Assembly: GCA_902578265.1 (NCBI GenBank)
Contig: CACHCA010000005.1
Coordinates: forward strand, 35,742-99,741
Direction of reading: 5' to 3'
Length of the DNA stretch: 64,000 bases
From: an uncultured Pelagibacteraceae bacterium
GTDB lineage: Bacteria > Pseudomonadota > Alphaproteobacteria > Pelagibacterales > Pelagibacteraceae
Of this stretch, positions 33,539 to 45,277 are shown piece after piece. The position numbers and the translations under genes were made by a program. The notes beneath the pieces are model-generated. The model ran no database searches. It was not told where the DNA came from and worked only from the letters and a program-made list of their open reading frames with translations. How positions within the stretch are numbered: position 1 is the stretch's first letter; each line of letters begins with the position of its first letter.

Positions 33539-34790
33539 CTTAAAGGAAATAAGAAAAAATTTTGATGATTTTAAAAACGCTCTGAAAGGTAGATTTCTTA
33601 AGATAGATTTTAATGAACTTAAAGATTTAGATATCAAAAATAGAAATTTTATTCAAAAAAAAGAGTCTTTAGAAAATGAAAAGAAAGAAATTTCAAAATC
33701 TAAAGATGAAAAATTATTTAAAAAATCAAAAGAAATTTCAAATGAAATAGAGGAAATATCAAAACAGCAAAAAATAATAAAAGACCAACTAGATAAAATT
33801 TTATCATTTATCCCAAATATTCCTCATAAAGATGTTCCGAGTGGAAAAGATGAAAATGATAACGAAGAAATAATGAAATCAGGCCAAATACCAAATTTTG
33901 ATTTTAAACCCTTATCACATTATGAATTAGGTGAAAAACTTGGAATGCTTGATTTTGACCTTGCCACAAAAACTACAGGCTCAAGGTTTGTATTCGTAAA
34001 AAATAAACTGGCATTACTAGAAAGAGCTATTTCAAATTTTATGTTAGATACGCATATATTAAAAAATGGTTATGAAGAAATTTCACCACCTTTATTCGCT
34101 TCTGAAAGTACAATGTTTGGTACAGGTCAACTTCCTAAATTTGAAAATGATCAATTTGAAATCAAACTGGATGATAATGGGGAAAGAAAGTTTTTGATTC
34201 CTACTGCAGAAGTGATTTTAACAAATATTGTTAAAGATAAAATTATTAATCAAAAAGACCTACCAATGAGATTTGTTGCTTCTACACCATGCTTTAGAAA
34301 AGAGGCGGGTAGTTATGGCAAAGATACAAAAGGTATGATTAGACAGCATCAGTTTTACAAAGTTGAAATGGTAAGTATCGTCGAACAGGAAAAATGCCAT
34401 GAAGAGCTAGAGAGAATGACGAAATGTGCAACATCAATTTTAGATTTATTAGAATTACCATACAGAAAAATGATCCTATGTAGCGGTGACTTGGGATTTA
34501 GTGCTGAAAAAACTTATGACATTGAAGTTTGGCTACCTTCAGAGAAAAAGTATAGAGAAATTTCCTCTTGCTCATCTTGTTCAATTTTTCAAGCTGTGAG
34601 AATGAAAGCAAGATATAAGAATCAGAAAAAAGAGACTCTTTACGTTGGTACTTTAAATGGGAGTGGTCTAGCTGTAGGTAGAACTTTAATAGCAGTTTTA
34701 GAAAATTACCAACAAAAAGATGGTTCCATAATAATTCCAAAAGTTTTAAGACCGTATATGGACAATTTGGAAAAAATTTCCGTCAAATAA
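33531..34790 (+). CDS. serS: Seryl-tRNA synthetase
   Basis: 419 aa class II synthetase. The N-terminal coiled-coil arm (about 30-100) is rich in Lys and Glu. Motif 2 is FRKEAGSYGKDTKGMIRQHQF and motif 3 is NGSGLAVGRTLIAVLENYQ. It overlaps tatC by 8 bases. Confidence 0.96.
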   Translation: MHNLKEIRKNFDDFKNALKGRFLKIDFNELKDLDIKNRNFIQKKESLENEKKEISKSKDEKLFKKSKEISNEIEEISKQQKIIKDQLDKILSFIPNIPHKDVPSGKDENDNEEIMKSGQIPNFDFKPLSHYELGEKLGMLDFDLATKTTGSRFVFVKNKLALLERAISNFMLDTHILKNGYEEISPPLFASESTMFGTGQLPKFENDQFEIKLDDNGERKFLIPTAEVILTNIVKDKIINQKDLPMRFVASTPCFRKEAGSYGKDTKGMIRQHQFYKVEMVSIVEQEKCHEELERMTKCATSILDLLELPYRKMILCSGDLGFSAEKTYDIEVWLPSEKKYREISSCSSCSIFQAVRMKARYKNQKKETLYVGTLNGSGLAVGRTLIAVLENYQQKDGSIIIPKVLRPYMDNLEKISVK

Positions 34791-34844
34791 AGTTGTTTTA
34801 ACCTTTTAGATAGTATAAATAATCAATTTTAATTAAGGAGTTTT

Positions 34845-35132
34845 ATGGATAGCGCAGGAATAGGACAGTTTATACCGTTAATTTTAATTTTTGTTATTTT
34901 TTATTTTTTCTTAATAAGACCTCAGCAAAAAAAAGTTAAAGAACATAAAGCCATGGTTGAGAGTTTAAAAAAAGGTGACAAAATTGTAACTTCTGGCGGC
35001 ATTACAGGAACGATTTCAAGAGTTGTAGATAATGATAAAATTGAAGTAGAGATTGCCGACAACGTAACGGTTGAGGTGATTAGAGGTACTGGTGTTCAAA
35101 GTCTAATGAACTCTCAAGAAGTAAAAAAATAA
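34845..35132 (+). CDS. yajC: Preprotein translocase subunit YajC
   Basis: 95 aa with one membrane helix (about 9-25) ending in FFLIRPQQKK, then KKGDKIVTSGGITGTISRV. It joins SecDF-YidC in membrane protein export. AAGGAG lies before the ATG. yajC-secD-secF order is standard. Confidence 0.95.
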   Translation: MDSAGIGQFIPLILIFVIFYFFLIRPQQKKVKEHKAMVESLKKGDKIVTSGGITGTISRVVDNDKIEVEIADNVTVEVIRGTGVQSLMNSQEVKK

Positions 35133-35148
35133 TTTTTTTGAATTTAAA

Positions 35149-36702
35149 GTGTTATATTTTTCAAAACTAAGAATTATTTTTATTACTTTAATTTCCTTAC
35201 TTTTTATTTTATTTGCCATATCGAACCTTTTTAATTTTGATAATAAAATATTAAATAAAAAAATTAATTTAGGTTTAGATCTACAAGGTGGTTCTTATCT
35301 TTTACTGGAAATTGATAATGATCCAGTAATTGAACAAAAACTTCAAAATTTAACAGTTACGATAAGAAATTATTTTAAAGAAAAAAATATAAGAATTACA
35401 AATTTTAAACTTTTAAATCAGACCCTAGTATTTACTTCGGATGAAAATTCAAAACAGGCTATATTGGAAGAATTTGCTTCAGAAGAAAGTGAATTAAATC
35501 CTTATTATCAAAGATTTAAATCACATCAATTGGATATAGTTGAAGACGAAAATTTTTTTAAGGTTTCTTTCTCTAAGCAAGGAATTGTTAATCTTAAAAC
35601 ATCATCTCAAGATCAAGCGCTAGAAATTGTTAGAAGAAGAATAGATGAAATCGGTACAAATGAACCCAATATTTTAAAAAGAGGTAATGACAGAATATTA
35701 GTTGAGTTACCAGGTTTAGATGATCCGATGAGAATAAAATCTTTACTCGGAAAAACTGCAAATTTAACATTTAGATTTGTTACGAATAATACCGAAGGTT
35801 CATTTGGAGCAGAAAAATTAGAATTCGAAGATGGTACCGAGGAAGCAATGGTTAGTAAAAGAATTATACTAAGTGGTGAAAATCTTCTAGATGCTCAACC
35901 AAGAATGGATACAGAAAATAATGAGACTGTTGTGACTTTTTCTCTGGATAGGGTAGGAGCAAAAAGATTCGGTAAAGCAACATCAAATGGCGTTGGTAAA
36001 AGATTGGCTATTGTCTTAGATGGAAAAGTTATAAGTGCTCCAGTTATCAGAGATACTATTGCAACTGGGTCTGGTCAAATTAGTGGGGGATTTACATTTC
36101 AATCAGCAACAGATCTTGCTTTACTTTTAAGATCAGGTGCGTTGCCTGCTCCACTAAATATTATTGAAGAAAGAACTGTTGGTCCAGATTTAGGACAGGA
36201 CTCTATAAACGCAGGTATGATTGCTTTATTAATTGGTTTTATACTGGTCATACTTTATATTTTCTTCAAATATAAAATTTTTGGAATTATCACTAATATC
36301 GCTTTAATATTAAATCTTTTTATATTAGTTGGAATACTAACTATTTTTGAAGCAACATTAACTCTACCTGGTATAGCAGGAATAATTCTTACCGTGGGTA
36401 TGGCTGTTGACGCAAATGTTTTAATTTTTGAGAGAATTAAAGAGGAGTTAAAGGGTGAAAAAAATAATTTAATAGCATTTGACAGCGGTTACACAAAATC
36501 TAGAACTGCTATACTAGATGCGAATATCACCACTTTATTAGCAGCGATCATTTTATTTTTTATGGGATCAGGTCCAATTAAGGGTTTTTCATTAACACTT
36601 GGAATTGGAATATTTACAACACTATTTACTGTGTATTTTATAGCAAGGTTATTGACAGTTTTGTATGTATCAAAAAATAAAGAAAAAGAGGGATTGATTT
36701 AG
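35149..36702 (+). CDS. secD: Protein translocase subunit SecD
   Basis: 517 aa. It has an N-terminal helix, then GLDLQGGSYLLLEI, the periplasmic P1 domain with IVRRRIDEIGTNEP, GSGQISGGFTFQSATDLALLLRSGALPAP, and five C-terminal helices including VGMAVDANVLIFERIKEEL. SecDF uses the proton gradient to pull proteins outward. The start is GTG. Confidence 0.96.
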   Translation: MLYFSKLRIIFITLISLLFILFAISNLFNFDNKILNKKINLGLDLQGGSYLLLEIDNDPVIEQKLQNLTVTIRNYFKEKNIRITNFKLLNQTLVFTSDENSKQAILEEFASEESELNPYYQRFKSHQLDIVEDENFFKVSFSKQGIVNLKTSSQDQALEIVRRRIDEIGTNEPNILKRGNDRILVELPGLDDPMRIKSLLGKTANLTFRFVTNNTEGSFGAEKLEFEDGTEEAMVSKRIILSGENLLDAQPRMDTENNETVVTFSLDRVGAKRFGKATSNGVGKRLAIVLDGKVISAPVIRDTIATGSGQISGGFTFQSATDLALLLRSGALPAPLNIIEERTVGPDLGQDSINAGMIALLIGFILVILYIFFKYKIFGIITNIALILNLFILVGILTIFEATLTLPGIAGIILTVGMAVDANVLIFERIKEELKGEKNNLIAFDSGYTKSRTAILDANITTLLAAIILFFMGSGPIKGFSLTLGIGIFTTLFTVYFIARLLTVLYVSKNKEKEGLI

Positions 36703-37587
36703 ATGATTGCCTTTAATAAATATTATAATAAATTTAATATCCTTTCAGTATCCTTAGTAATTGTATCTTTATTGTTGCTCACATTTAAAGGTTTAAATTT
36801 TGGAATAGATTTTAAAGGCGGAACTCTCATTGAATTAAGATCTATAGATACTAAAATAAATGTTTCTTCATTAAGAGATAATTTAAATCAAATGAATTTG
36901 GGTGATGTATCTGTTAAAAACTTTGGCAATGAGACTGATTTTTTAATTAAGTTTGAAAATAATGAAAATAAAAACATAATTGAAGAAATTAAAAAGAATT
37001 TAGATAAATCATTCGGGAATAATTTCAATTTCAGACGAGTAGAAAATGTTGGCCCTAAAGTTAGTGCTGAATTATTAAGATCAGGTGTTATTGCAATATC
37101 TGTGGCTTTGTTTTTGATGCTTGTCTATATTTGGATAAGATTTGAATGGCAATTTAGCTTAGGTGCTATAGTAGCTTTATTTCATGACGTCATTGTTACA
37201 CTCGGTCTTTTTTCTTTACTAGGTTTGGAGATTAATCTTTCAATAATTGCAGCAGTGCTAACAATAGTTGGTTATTCAATGAACGATACAGTTGTTATTT
37301 TTGACAGAGTTAGAGAGAATTTAAGAAAATATTCAGATATAAAAATTTTTGAATTAACAAATATCTCTATAAATGAAACTTTATCTCGAACTTTGATTAC
37401 TTCTGTAACAACTTTATTAGCATTGCTCTCAATATTCTTTTTTGGTGGTGAAGTTTTAAAAGGTTTCTCTTTAGCTATGATATTCGGAGTAATTTTTGGT
37501 ACCTATTCATCGATTTATATTGCAAATACAGTCCTAGTAAGACTTAATGTGTCTCAAAAAACAGTTCTTAGAGAAGATAAAAATTAA
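36703..37587 (+). CDS. secF: Protein translocase subunit SecF
   Basis: 294 aa. It has six membrane helices, LNFGIDFKGGTLIELR near the start, VGPKVSAELLRSG, and the conserved GYSMNDTVVIFDRVRENLRK. It follows secD with no gap and overlaps the convergent PuuD-like gene by 4 bases. Confidence 0.96.
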   Translation: MIAFNKYYNKFNILSVSLVIVSLLLLTFKGLNFGIDFKGGTLIELRSIDTKINVSSLRDNLNQMNLGDVSVKNFGNETDFLIKFENNENKNIIEEIKKNLDKSFGNNFNFRRVENVGPKVSAELLRSGVIAISVALFLMLVYIWIRFEWQFSLGAIVALFHDVIVTLGLFSLLGLEINLSIIAAVLTIVGYSMNDTVVIFDRVRENLRKYSDIKIFELTNISINETLSRTLITSVTTLLALLSIFFFGGEVLKGFSLAMIFGVIFGTYSSIYIANTVLVRLNVSQKTVLREDKN

Positions 37588-38186
37588 TATAAATTTTGAG
37601 CAGCCACCATTGAAAGTAGCATTGGTAGAGACAATAAAGTGTTTGTTCTTGAAAACAACATTGCTGTTTTAGCTGATTTTGCTTTTACCTCAGGTTCACA
37701 TTCTACTATACCTAAAGCTTTTTTCTGATTAGGCCAAATTACAAACCATACGTTAAAAGCCATAATAACGCCCAGCCACATCCCAATACCAATAGCAGTA
37801 TGTTTGGGCACCCCTGATCCTATACTAAAAGTCATAGCATCGTGAAGATATCCATTTAACCATGCTAGTATAAAACCTGATAAAATTGTAAGTGCTGCTG
37901 CCCATCTAAAATAAAAAAGAGCAGCTGGAGCAATAACTTTTCCTATTGCTGGTTTTTGTTCATCTGGAATTTTACCCATGTTCGGAATCTGTACAAAATT
38001 GAAGTACCACAAAAGACCTATCCACATTATAGCTACTACGACGTGAAAAAATCTCGTTAACCATGACCAGAAAAGTCTATCAAAACTAAATCCGTCATTT
38101 TGATAGAATAATCCAAAAAAAACAATCACAGCTAAGGCAAGCGAAGCGTGTATTGTTCTTGGCAGAGAAGCTAATAATTTATCCAT
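37584..38186 (-). CDS. PuuD/urate-oxidase-N family membrane protein, no cytochrome domain
   Basis: 200 aa with about five membrane helices. RFFHVVVAIMWIGLLWYFNFVQIPNM, PAALFYFRWAAALTILSGFILAW and GMWLGVIMAFNVWFVIWPNQKKAL match the N-terminal membrane domain of PuuD-type urate hydroxylases. PuuD itself is about twice as long with a C-terminal cytochrome c domain; here no CxxCH is present. Histidines in the helices may bind heme. Urate oxidation cannot be assumed. Confidence 0.78.
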   Translation of the reverse strand: MDKLLASLPRTIHASLALAVIVFFGLFYQNDGFSFDRLFWSWLTRFFHVVVAIMWIGLLWYFNFVQIPNMGKIPDEQKPAIGKVIAPAALFYFRWAAALTILSGFILAWLNGYLHDAMTFSIGSGVPKHTAIGIGMWLGVIMAFNVWFVIWPNQKKALGIVECEPEVKAKSAKTAMLFSRTNTLLSLPMLLSMVAAQNLY

Positions 38187-38230
38187 ATCTAAATATACTG
38201 ATTTTGATTAAGTTTAACAATGATTTTTTC

Positions 38231-41086
38231 TTAGTTTAAAAGTGGTTTCAAAAATTTTCCAGTATAACTTTCACTAATTTTACAAATTTCTTCCGGCTTT
38301 CCTTCTGCGATAATTTTTCCACCTTTGACACCACCTTCTGGGCCCATATCAACAATATAATCAGCTGTTTTTATTACATCTAAATTGTGTTCAATTACAA
38401 CAACTGTATTTCCCAGAGCTACAAATGTATGGAGAATTTCAAGTAATTTTTTTATATCATGTTGATGTAAACCAGTAGTTGGTTCATCTAGTATGTACAT
38501 TGTTCTTCCTGTAGATCTTTTTGATAACTCTTTAGCTAACTTAATTCTTTGAGCTTCACCACCTGATAGAGTTGTAGCTTGCTGGCCAATTTTTATATAC
38601 CCCAAACCAACCTTTTTTAAGGTTAGTAATTTTGTTTTGATATTAGATATATTTTCAAAGTATTCACATCCTTCATCCACAGTCATATTCAAAACATCAG
38701 CAATACTTTTATCTTTAAACTTAATTTCTAGAGTTTCCCTGTTGTATCTAGTGCCTTTACATTCATCACATTGAATATAAACGTCTGGCAAAAAGTGCAT
38801 TTCATAAGTAATGACCCCGTCTCCCTCACATGCCTCACACCTACCACCTTTAACATTAAATGAAAATCTCCCAGGTTTATAACCTCTAGACTTTGACTCA
38901 GGTAATCCAGTAAACCAATCTCTTATAGGACCAAAAGCACCTGTATAGGTTGCTGGATTAGATCTAGGAGTTCTTCCGATAGGTGATTGGTCAATATCGA
39001 TTATCTTATCAACTAGTTCTGTTCCCTTAAAACCTTTAAAGGGTTTCGGAATTTTTCTTGATTTGTTATTATTTAGAGTAAGATTTAAAGCGTTGTACAG
39101 AGTCTGTAATACAAGAGTAGATTTTCCGCTACCTGATACTCCTGTTACACAAGTTAAGCTTCCTAGTGGAATTTTTAAGTTTACATTATTTAGATTATTT
39201 CCGGTTGCACCTGTAATTTCCAAAAACCTTCCATTCTTAGCCAATCTTCTTTTTGATGGTACATTTATTTTGAATTTGTTTGATAGATATTTTCCAGTTA
39301 TGCTATTTTGATTTTGACTTATTTCTTTTATTGAACCTGCCGCAACAACTTCACCACCTTTGTTACCAGCCTCTGGTCCAAGATCAATTATATGATCTGC
39401 ATTCTCCATTGTTTCAGTATCATGTTCAACTACTATAACTGTATTGCCTAAATCCCTTAATCTTTTTAGGGCATTTATAAGCTTAACATTATCTTTTTGA
39501 TGAAGACCTATTGATGGTTCATCTAAAACATATAAAACACCTGTTAAACCAGAACCGATTTGTGATGCTAATCTTATTCTTTGTGCTTCACCACCAGATA
39601 AAGTTCCAGACTCTCTTGAGAGAGTTAAATAATCAAGACCAACATTTAGTAAAAAATTTAATCTTTCGTTAATTTCTTTTAAAATATGTTCTGCGATTTT
39701 AACTTGTCTTTTGTCTAAATTATTTTTTAAATTATCAAACCATATTGCAGCATCCGAAATTGATTTTTCTGTAACCTCACTAATATGAAGACCATCAATT
39801 TTTACACATAATGCTTCATCTTTTAATCTATGACCATTGCATCTTTCACATTTAGTATCAGATTGATATTGAGCAATTTCCTCTCTTTTCCAATCGCTAT
39901 CAGTTTCTAGGTATCTTCTTTCTAGGTTGTTTATTACACCTTCAAAAGTTTTTTTATGTGAATATTTCTCGTAACCATCATCATATGTAAATTTTATTTC
40001 CTCATCATCAGATCCATAAAGGATAATATCTTTAATTTTTTTTGGTAATTTTGACCATTTTTCTTCTAGAGAAAATCCATAATGTTTAGCTAAAGAACTT
40101 AATGTTTGAGCATAATATAATGTTGTTGTTTTTGCCCATGGTTCAATCGCACCATCAACTATACTTTTTTTCTCATTTGGTATAACTAAATTTGGATCAA
40201 CATTAAGTTTTATTCCGATACCTTCACATTCCTCACATGCACCAAATGGACTATTGAAAGAAAATAATCTTGGTTCAATTTCCTCGATAGTAAATCCACT
40301 TTCAGGACACGCAAATTTTGTTGAAAAAATTAACTTTTCTATTTTTCTGAATTTTTTAGGTAAGGTTTCATCTTCATATTCAACAAATAAGAGCCCATTA
40401 GCTAACTGTATTGAAGTCTCTATACCTTCTGCAAGTCGATTTCCTAAAGATGAGTTTAGGACTATTCTATCAACAAGTATTGAAATATCATGTTTAATTT
40501 TCTTATTTAACTCTGGAACTTTTTCAATATCATATAAAACATCATCAATTTTGATTTTTCTAAAACCTCTTTTTTTATAATTTAAAATCTCTTTTCTATA
40601 TTCACCTTTTCTTCCTCTGACTACAGGTGCATAAAGATAAATAGTTGATTTTTTTGGTAATTTTTTAATCTTATCTACTATTTGACTAACAGTTTGTGAC
40701 TCAATTGGTTTTCCAGTGAAAGGCGAATATGGAATACCAGCTCTAGCATATAACACCCTCATATAATCATAAATTTCAGTGACTGTTGCAACCGTAGATC
40801 TAGGATTTTTGGATGTATTTTTTTGCTCTATTGATATCGCGGGACTTAATCCCTCTATAAGATCTACATTTGGCTTTTTCATTTTATCTAAAAATTGTCT
40901 CGCATACGCGGATAAACTTTCGACATATCTTCTTTGCCCTTCTGCATAAATTGTATCAAAAGCTAATGAAGATTTTCCTGATCCAGATAGTCCGGTAATT
41001 ACAATAAATTTATCTTTTGGAATTTCTAAAGATATATTTTTTAAATTATGTTCTTTTGCACCCTTTATAACTATCTTTTTAATCAT
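38231..41086 (-). CDS. uvrA: UvrABC excinuclease subunit A
   Basis: 951 aa, full length. Two ABC ATPase modules show Walker [15 protein letters not shown] and GVSGSGKST, with signatures [17 protein letters not shown] and [17 protein letters not shown]. The last zinc module is intact (CEAC and CDEC). The first reads CPESG and CEEC, so one of the four usual cysteines is serine, a change I recall in other alphaproteobacteria. No alphaproteobacterial SOS box (GTTC-N7-GTTC) is seen in the gap to ssb. Confidence 0.97.
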   Translation of the reverse strand: MIKKIVIKGAKEHNLKNISLEIPKDKFIVITGLSGSGKSSLAFDTIYAEGQRRYVESLSAYARQFLDKMKKPNVDLIEGLSPAISIEQKNTSKNPRSTVATVTEIYDYMRVLYARAGIPYSPFTGKPIESQTVSQIVDKIKKLPKKSTIYLYAPVVRGRKGEYRKEILNYKKRGFRKIKIDDVLYDIEKVPELNKKIKHDISILVDRIVLNSSLGNRLAEGIETSIQLANGLLFVEYEDETLPKKFRKIEKLIFSTKFACPESGFTIEEIEPRLFSFNSPFGACEECEGIGIKLNVDPNLVIPNEKKSIVDGAIEPWAKTTTLYYAQTLSSLAKHYGFSLEEKWSKLPKKIKDIILYGSDDEEIKFTYDDGYEKYSHKKTFEGVINNLERRYLETDSDWKREEIAQYQSDTKCERCNGHRLKDEALCVKIDGLHISEVTEKSISDAAIWFDNLKNNLDKRQVKIAEHILKEINERLNFLLNVGLDYLTLSRESGTLSGGEAQRIRLASQIGSGLTGVLYVLDEPSIGLHQKDNVKLINALKRLRDLGNTVIVVEHDTETMENADHIIDLGPEAGNKGGEVVAAGSIKEISQNQNSITGKYLSNKFKINVPSKRRLAKNGRFLEITGATGNNLNNVNLKIPLGSLTCVTGVSGSGKSTLVLQTLYNALNLTLNNNKSRKIPKPFKGFKGTELVDKIIDIDQSPIGRTPRSNPATYTGAFGPIRDWFTGLPESKSRGYKPGRFSFNVKGGRCEACEGDGVITYEMHFLPDVYIQCDECKGTRYNRETLEIKFKDKSIADVLNMTVDEGCEYFENISNIKTKLLTLKKVGLGYIKIGQQATTLSGGEAQRIKLAKELSKRSTGRTMYILDEPTTGLHQHDIKKLLEILHTFVALGNTVVVIEHNLDVIKTADYIVDMGPEGGVKGGKIIAEGKPEEICKISESYTGKFLKPLLN

Positions 41087-41175
41087 AATTTTTGTTGCTT
41101 TGACCTAATAAAATTAATATTCAGAGTAAAATTGTGATATAAATTAATTAACTAATAAAATAAATATAAAATATT

Positions 41176-41631
41176 ATGGCTGGAAGTTTAAATAAAGTAC
41201 TTTTAATTGGTCGTTTAGGCGCAGATCCTGAAATTAAGCAAATGGTTAATGGAAAAAGCGTTGCAAGATTAAGTCTTGCAACAAGCCAATCATGGAAAGA
41301 TAAAAATACAGGTGAAAAAAAAGAAAAAACTGAATGGCACCGTATAGTTGTATTTAATGAGGGTTTGGTAAATGTTGTTCAACAATATCTCAAAAAAGGT
41401 GCTCAAGTTTATGTTGAGGGTCAAATTTCAACAAGAAAATGGAAGGATGAACAATCAGGACAAGACAAATATTCAACTGAAGTAGTTATACAAGGTTATA
41501 ATTCATCTTTAACTATGCTTGGAGGTGGAAATTCAGGTGGTGGTATAGCTAATGACAATTCGCAAGCATCAAATAATACTGAGGATTTATCTCAAGTACA
41601 AAATGATATGGACGACGATATTCCATTCTAA
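41176..41631 (+). CDS. ssb: Single-stranded DNA-binding protein
   Basis: 151 aa. The OB fold starts [18 protein letters not shown] and contains [12 protein letters not shown] and [13 protein letters not shown] flexible Gly/Asn/Ser linker leads to the acidic tip DDDIPF used to bind partner proteins. It diverges from uvrA and is 5 bases from gyrA. Confidence 0.96.
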   Translation: MAGSLNKVLLIGRLGADPEIKQMVNGKSVARLSLATSQSWKDKNTGEKKEKTEWHRIVVFNEGLVNVVQQYLKKGAQVYVEGQISTRKWKDEQSGQDKYSTEVVIQGYNSSLTMLGGGNSGGGIANDNSQASNNTEDLSQVQNDMDDDIPF

Positions 41632-41636
41632 TCATT

Positions 41637-44216
41637 ATGGAAAAAAACGAAGTTTCTAAAGATAAAAACATAAAACTAATTTCAATGCATGATGAGATGA
41701 GTTCATCTTATCTATCGTATGCAATGAGTGTCATTGTTAGTAGAGCTCTACCAGATGTTAGAGATGGCTTAAAACCTGTACATAGAAGAATATTATATGC
41801 AATGTATAAGGGTGGTTATGATTGGTCGAAACAATTTAGAAAATCTGCAAGAATAGTTGGAGATGTAATTGGTAAATATCATCCACATGGTGATCAATCT
41901 GTTTATGATGCTCTAGTTCGTATGGTCCAAGATTTTTCAATGAGCTTACCTCTCGTGGATGGTCAAGGAAATTTTGGATCTATAGATGGTGATCCAGCAG
42001 CCGCTATGAGATACACAGAAACTAGATTATCAAAAGTATCACAATTTTTAATCGATGATATTGAAAAAAATACAATTGATTTTAAAAGTAATTATGATGA
42101 AACAGAAAAAGAACCATCTGTATTACCTGCACAATTTCCAAATTTATTAGTAAATGGAGCAGGGGGTATTGCCGTTGGTATGGCGACAAGTATTCCACCA
42201 CATAATTTGGGAGAGATTATTAATGGTACATTAGCTTTAATTGATAACAAAGATATTAAGATTAAAGATTTAATGAAGCACATACCTGGACCTGATTTTC
42301 CTACAGGTGGTGTAATTATTGGTAAAGATATTATTAAGCAGGGTTATAACAAAGGTAGGGGCTCTTTTAAAATTAGAGGTGAAATATCAAACGAAACTCT
42401 TAAAAATGGTAGAGATAGATTAGTTATAAATTCTATTCCTTATCAAGTTAATAAATCTGTGTTGAATGAGAGAATAGCACAATTAGTTAGAGAAAAGAAA
42501 ATAGAGGGTATTAGAGATATACGAGATGAGTCCAACAGAGAAGGTATAAGAGTCTCTATAGATTTAAGAACAGGTGTTGAACCTGAGACTGTTAAAAGAC
42601 AATTATACAAGAACACTCAAATAGAAAGTTCATTTGGGTTTAATACTCTTGCAATTGTAGAGGGTAAGCCAAAGACTTGTAATCTTAAAGAATTTTTAGA
42701 GAATTTTTTAAAATTTAGAGAAAATGTTGTACTCAAGAAAACAAAATTTGATCTCAATAAAGCAGAAGATAGAGCGCATATCTTGATTGGTCTATCAGTA
42801 TCCGTTGAGAATTTAGATAAAGTAATAAAAATTATAAGAGGTTCAAAAACTCCAGATGATGCAAAAAAATCTTTATTAAATACTAAATGGAAAATTAATA
42901 AATCAAAAAAAATGGTTTCATTGATAGAGACCAAAAATTCAAAAGGTTTATATAATTTATCAGTAGTGCAAGTTGAAGCTATATTAGAATTAAGATTACA
43001 AAAATTGACAGCACTTGGTATTAATGAAATAGAAGTTGAAATAAAAAAACTATCTGAGTTAATTTCTTCATTAAAAAAAATTATATCCTCAAAAAAAGAA
43101 TTATTAAAAGTAATCAGCAATGAACTTAAAGAAATAAAAGAAAAATATGCAACACCAAGAAGAACAAAAATTATTGATGCAGTACTTAATTACGACATTG
43201 AAGAAACAATACAAAAAGAAACTGTTCTTATAACTGTTACCTTACAAGGCTATATAAAAAGAGGATCACTTAAAACTGTAAAGATTCAAAAAAGAGGAGG
43301 TAAAGGTAAAACCGGTATCACAACTAGAAATGAAGACTCTGTAGTTCAAACTCTATCAGTTAATACTCATACTTCTGTTCTATTTTTTTCTACTGAAGGT
43401 CTTGTTTATAAAGTAAAAGCATGGAAAATACCTGAAGGTTCAGCATCATCAAAAGGCAAATCTCTATTCAATATTTTGCCACTTAAAAATCATCAATCAA
43501 TAAGTTCAATTATGCCATTTCCTGAAAGTGATGAAGATTCAAGTAAATACCAGATAGTTTTCGCAACTTCACAAGGCAAAGTTAGAAAAAATAGTTTAGA
43601 AGATTTCGCTTCAATTAATACATCAGGAAAAATAGCAATGAAGCTAGATACTAATGATAAAATTATTGGAGTTAAAATTTGTAAAGTTGATCAAGATATA
43701 ATCTTAAGTACAAAATTTGGAAAATGTATTAGATTTGAGTCTAAAAAGTTAAGAATATTCAAGGGAAGATCATCAAAAGGTATAAAGGGAATTGAATTAG
43801 CATCTAATGATGAAATAGTCTCTCTATCAATTATTGATAATAATAAGTTAAAAAAAAATGGAAAAAATACAAAAGATGATAAGTCAGAGTTAGCGGCGAA
43901 ACAAAAATTTATTTTATCTATAAGTGAAAATGGTTTTGGCAAAAAAACCTCGCATTATGACTACAGAACAACAAATAGAGGTGGTAAAGGAATTATTGGA
44001 ATAATTAATTCACCAAGAAATGGGAATATTGCATCATCGTTTCCTGTATATGAGGGAGACGAAATAATGATTTCTACAAACAAGGGTAGAGTGATAAGGT
44101 TAGCTGTTAAAGAAATCAGAACAGCTGGAAGAAACACACAAGGAGTAAGAATAATTAAGTTATCTGGCGATGAAAAAGTTGTTTCAGCAATTAAAATTGA
44201 TGATAATTTAATATAA
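41637..44216 (+). CDS. gyrA: DNA gyrase subunit A
   Basis: 859 aa. The N-terminus [28 protein letters not shown], then the active-site tyrosine in [11 protein letters not shown], is typical. The six-bladed C-terminal domain includes the GyrA box [10 protein letters not shown] (about 547-556), which separates it from ParC. The quinolone-region motif [15 protein letters not shown] is in its wild-type-like form. Its stop overlaps the coaD start by one base. Confidence 0.96.
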   Translation: MEKNEVSKDKNIKLISMHDEMSSSYLSYAMSVIVSRALPDVRDGLKPVHRRILYAMYKGGYDWSKQFRKSARIVGDVIGKYHPHGDQSVYDALVRMVQDFSMSLPLVDGQGNFGSIDGDPAAAMRYTETRLSKVSQFLIDDIEKNTIDFKSNYDETEKEPSVLPAQFPNLLVNGAGGIAVGMATSIPPHNLGEIINGTLALIDNKDIKIKDLMKHIPGPDFPTGGVIIGKDIIKQGYNKGRGSFKIRGEISNETLKNGRDRLVINSIPYQVNKSVLNERIAQLVREKKIEGIRDIRDESNREGIRVSIDLRTGVEPETVKRQLYKNTQIESSFGFNTLAIVEGKPKTCNLKEFLENFLKFRENVVLKKTKFDLNKAEDRAHILIGLSVSVENLDKVIKIIRGSKTPDDAKKSLLNTKWKINKSKKMVSLIETKNSKGLYNLSVVQVEAILELRLQKLTALGINEIEVEIKKLSELISSLKKIISSKKELLKVISNELKEIKEKYATPRRTKIIDAVLNYDIEETIQKETVLITVTLQGYIKRGSLKTVKIQKRGGKGKTGITTRNEDSVVQTLSVNTHTSVLFFSTEGLVYKVKAWKIPEGSASSKGKSLFNILPLKNHQSISSIMPFPESDEDSSKYQIVFATSQGKVRKNSLEDFASINTSGKIAMKLDTNDKIIGVKICKVDQDIILSTKFGKCIRFESKKLRIFKGRSSKGIKGIELASNDEIVSLSIIDNNKLKKNGKNTKDDKSELAAKQKFILSISENGFGKKTSHYDYRTTNRGGKGIIGIINSPRNGNIASSFPVYEGDEIMISTNKGRVIRLAVKEIRTAGRNTQGVRIIKLSGDEKVVSAIKIDDNLI

Positions 44217-44710
44217 TGTCTAAGACAGCTATCTATCCAGGTACTTTTGATCCAATTACTTTTGGTCATATTGATGTAATAAAAAAGGCATTAAAATTAT
44301 TTGATAAAATTGTTGTTGCCGTATCAGATGGTGAAAATAAAGATTATCTTTTTGATGCTGAGGAAAGATTAGAAATTGTAAGAAATGCTCTTTTTAAAGA
44401 TCTAAAAATGAATAAAAAAAAAATAACTTTGATTTCATTTAAATCATTAACAACTAGCCTTTGTAAAAAATACAAATCAAATATTATATTGAGAGGTTTG
44501 AGAGCAGTATCAGATTTTGAATACGAGTTCCAACTAGCTGGTATGAATAGAAAATTGAATAATAATATTGAAACTTTATTTTTAATGTCAGATGTAGAAA
44601 ATCAAATTATTTCCTCAAAGTTTGTTAAAGAAATCATTAAACTTAATGGAGATATAAAAAAATTTACAACTAAAAGTACTATTAAAGCTTTAAAAGATAA
44701 ATATGAGTAA
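44216..44710 (+). CDS. coaD: Phosphopantetheine adenylyltransferase
   Basis: 164 aa nucleotidyltransferase of coenzyme A synthesis. It begins AIYPGTFDPITFGHIDVI with the T/HxGH motif, then LRGLRAVSDFEYEFQLAGMNRKL, and ends with the ISSKFVKEI motif. Full length for the family. It overlaps the cyclophilin gene by 8 bases. Confidence 0.96.
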   Translation: MSKTAIYPGTFDPITFGHIDVIKKALKLFDKIVVAVSDGENKDYLFDAEERLEIVRNALFKDLKMNKKKITLISFKSLTTSLCKKYKSNIILRGLRAVSDFEYEFQLAGMNRKLNNNIETLFLMSDVENQIISSKFVKEIIKLNGDIKKFTTKSTIKALKDKYE

Positions 44711-45263
44711 ACTTTTTATAAAGATATTAATTATTTTTTTATTTACAATTAATCAATCGTTAACAGAGGAGAATATAATGATTTTAAAATTAAAAGATGG
44801 TGATGTAAAGATAGAATTATTTTCAGATACAGCACCCAATCATGTCAAAAGAATAAAAGAATTGGCTGACGCTGGTAAGTATGACAATGTGGTGTTTCAT
44901 AGAGTTATTGATGGGTTTATGGCACAAACAGGTGATGTTAAATTTGGTAACTCAAACTCAGATGATTTTGACTTAAGGAGAGCTGGAATGGGTGGATCAG
45001 ATTTACCTGATCTTAAACAAGAATTTAGTAATCTTCCTCATGATCGAGGTACATTGTCGATGGCTAGATCATCAGATCCTAATAGTGCTAATAGTCAATT
45101 TTTTATATGTTTTAAACCAGCACCATTTCTTGATAATCAATATACTGTTTTTGGAAAAGTTATCGAGGGGATGGAATTTGTTGATAAGATCAAAAGAGGT
45201 GATGAAAATAATAATGGTGCAGTAACAGACCCTGATAAAATTATTAGTTTTAAATCTTTGTAA
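44703..45263 (+). CDS. Secreted cyclophilin-type peptidyl-prolyl isomerase
   Basis: 186 aa. A signal peptide (KLFIKILIIFLFTINQSLTEE) is followed by a full cyclophilin domain: VVFHRVIDGFMAQTGD (active-site Arg), GTLSMARSSDPNSANSQFFI and FLDNQYTVFGKVIEGMEFVD. It probably assists folding in the periplasm. An internal ATG in ENIMILKL could produce a cytoplasmic form; this cannot be settled from sequence. Confidence 0.92.
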   Translation: MSKLFIKILIIFLFTINQSLTEENIMILKLKDGDVKIELFSDTAPNHVKRIKELADAGKYDNVVFHRVIDGFMAQTGDVKFGNSNSDDFDLRRAGMGGSDLPDLKQEFSNLPHDRGTLSMARSSDPNSANSQFFICFKPAPFLDNQYTVFGKVIEGMEFVDKIKRGDENNNGAVTDPDKIISFKSL

Positions 45264-45277
45264 AATTTTGATTTCAA

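Noticed and set aside
41087..41175. Possible SOS control of the divergent uvrA and ssb genes
   Set aside because: I found no GTTC-N7-GTTC LexA-type site in the gap.
43691..44269. Reverse-strand open frames opposite the 3' part of gyrA
   Set aside because: They mirror the strongly conserved gyrA frame and show no ribosome site or protein-like pattern.
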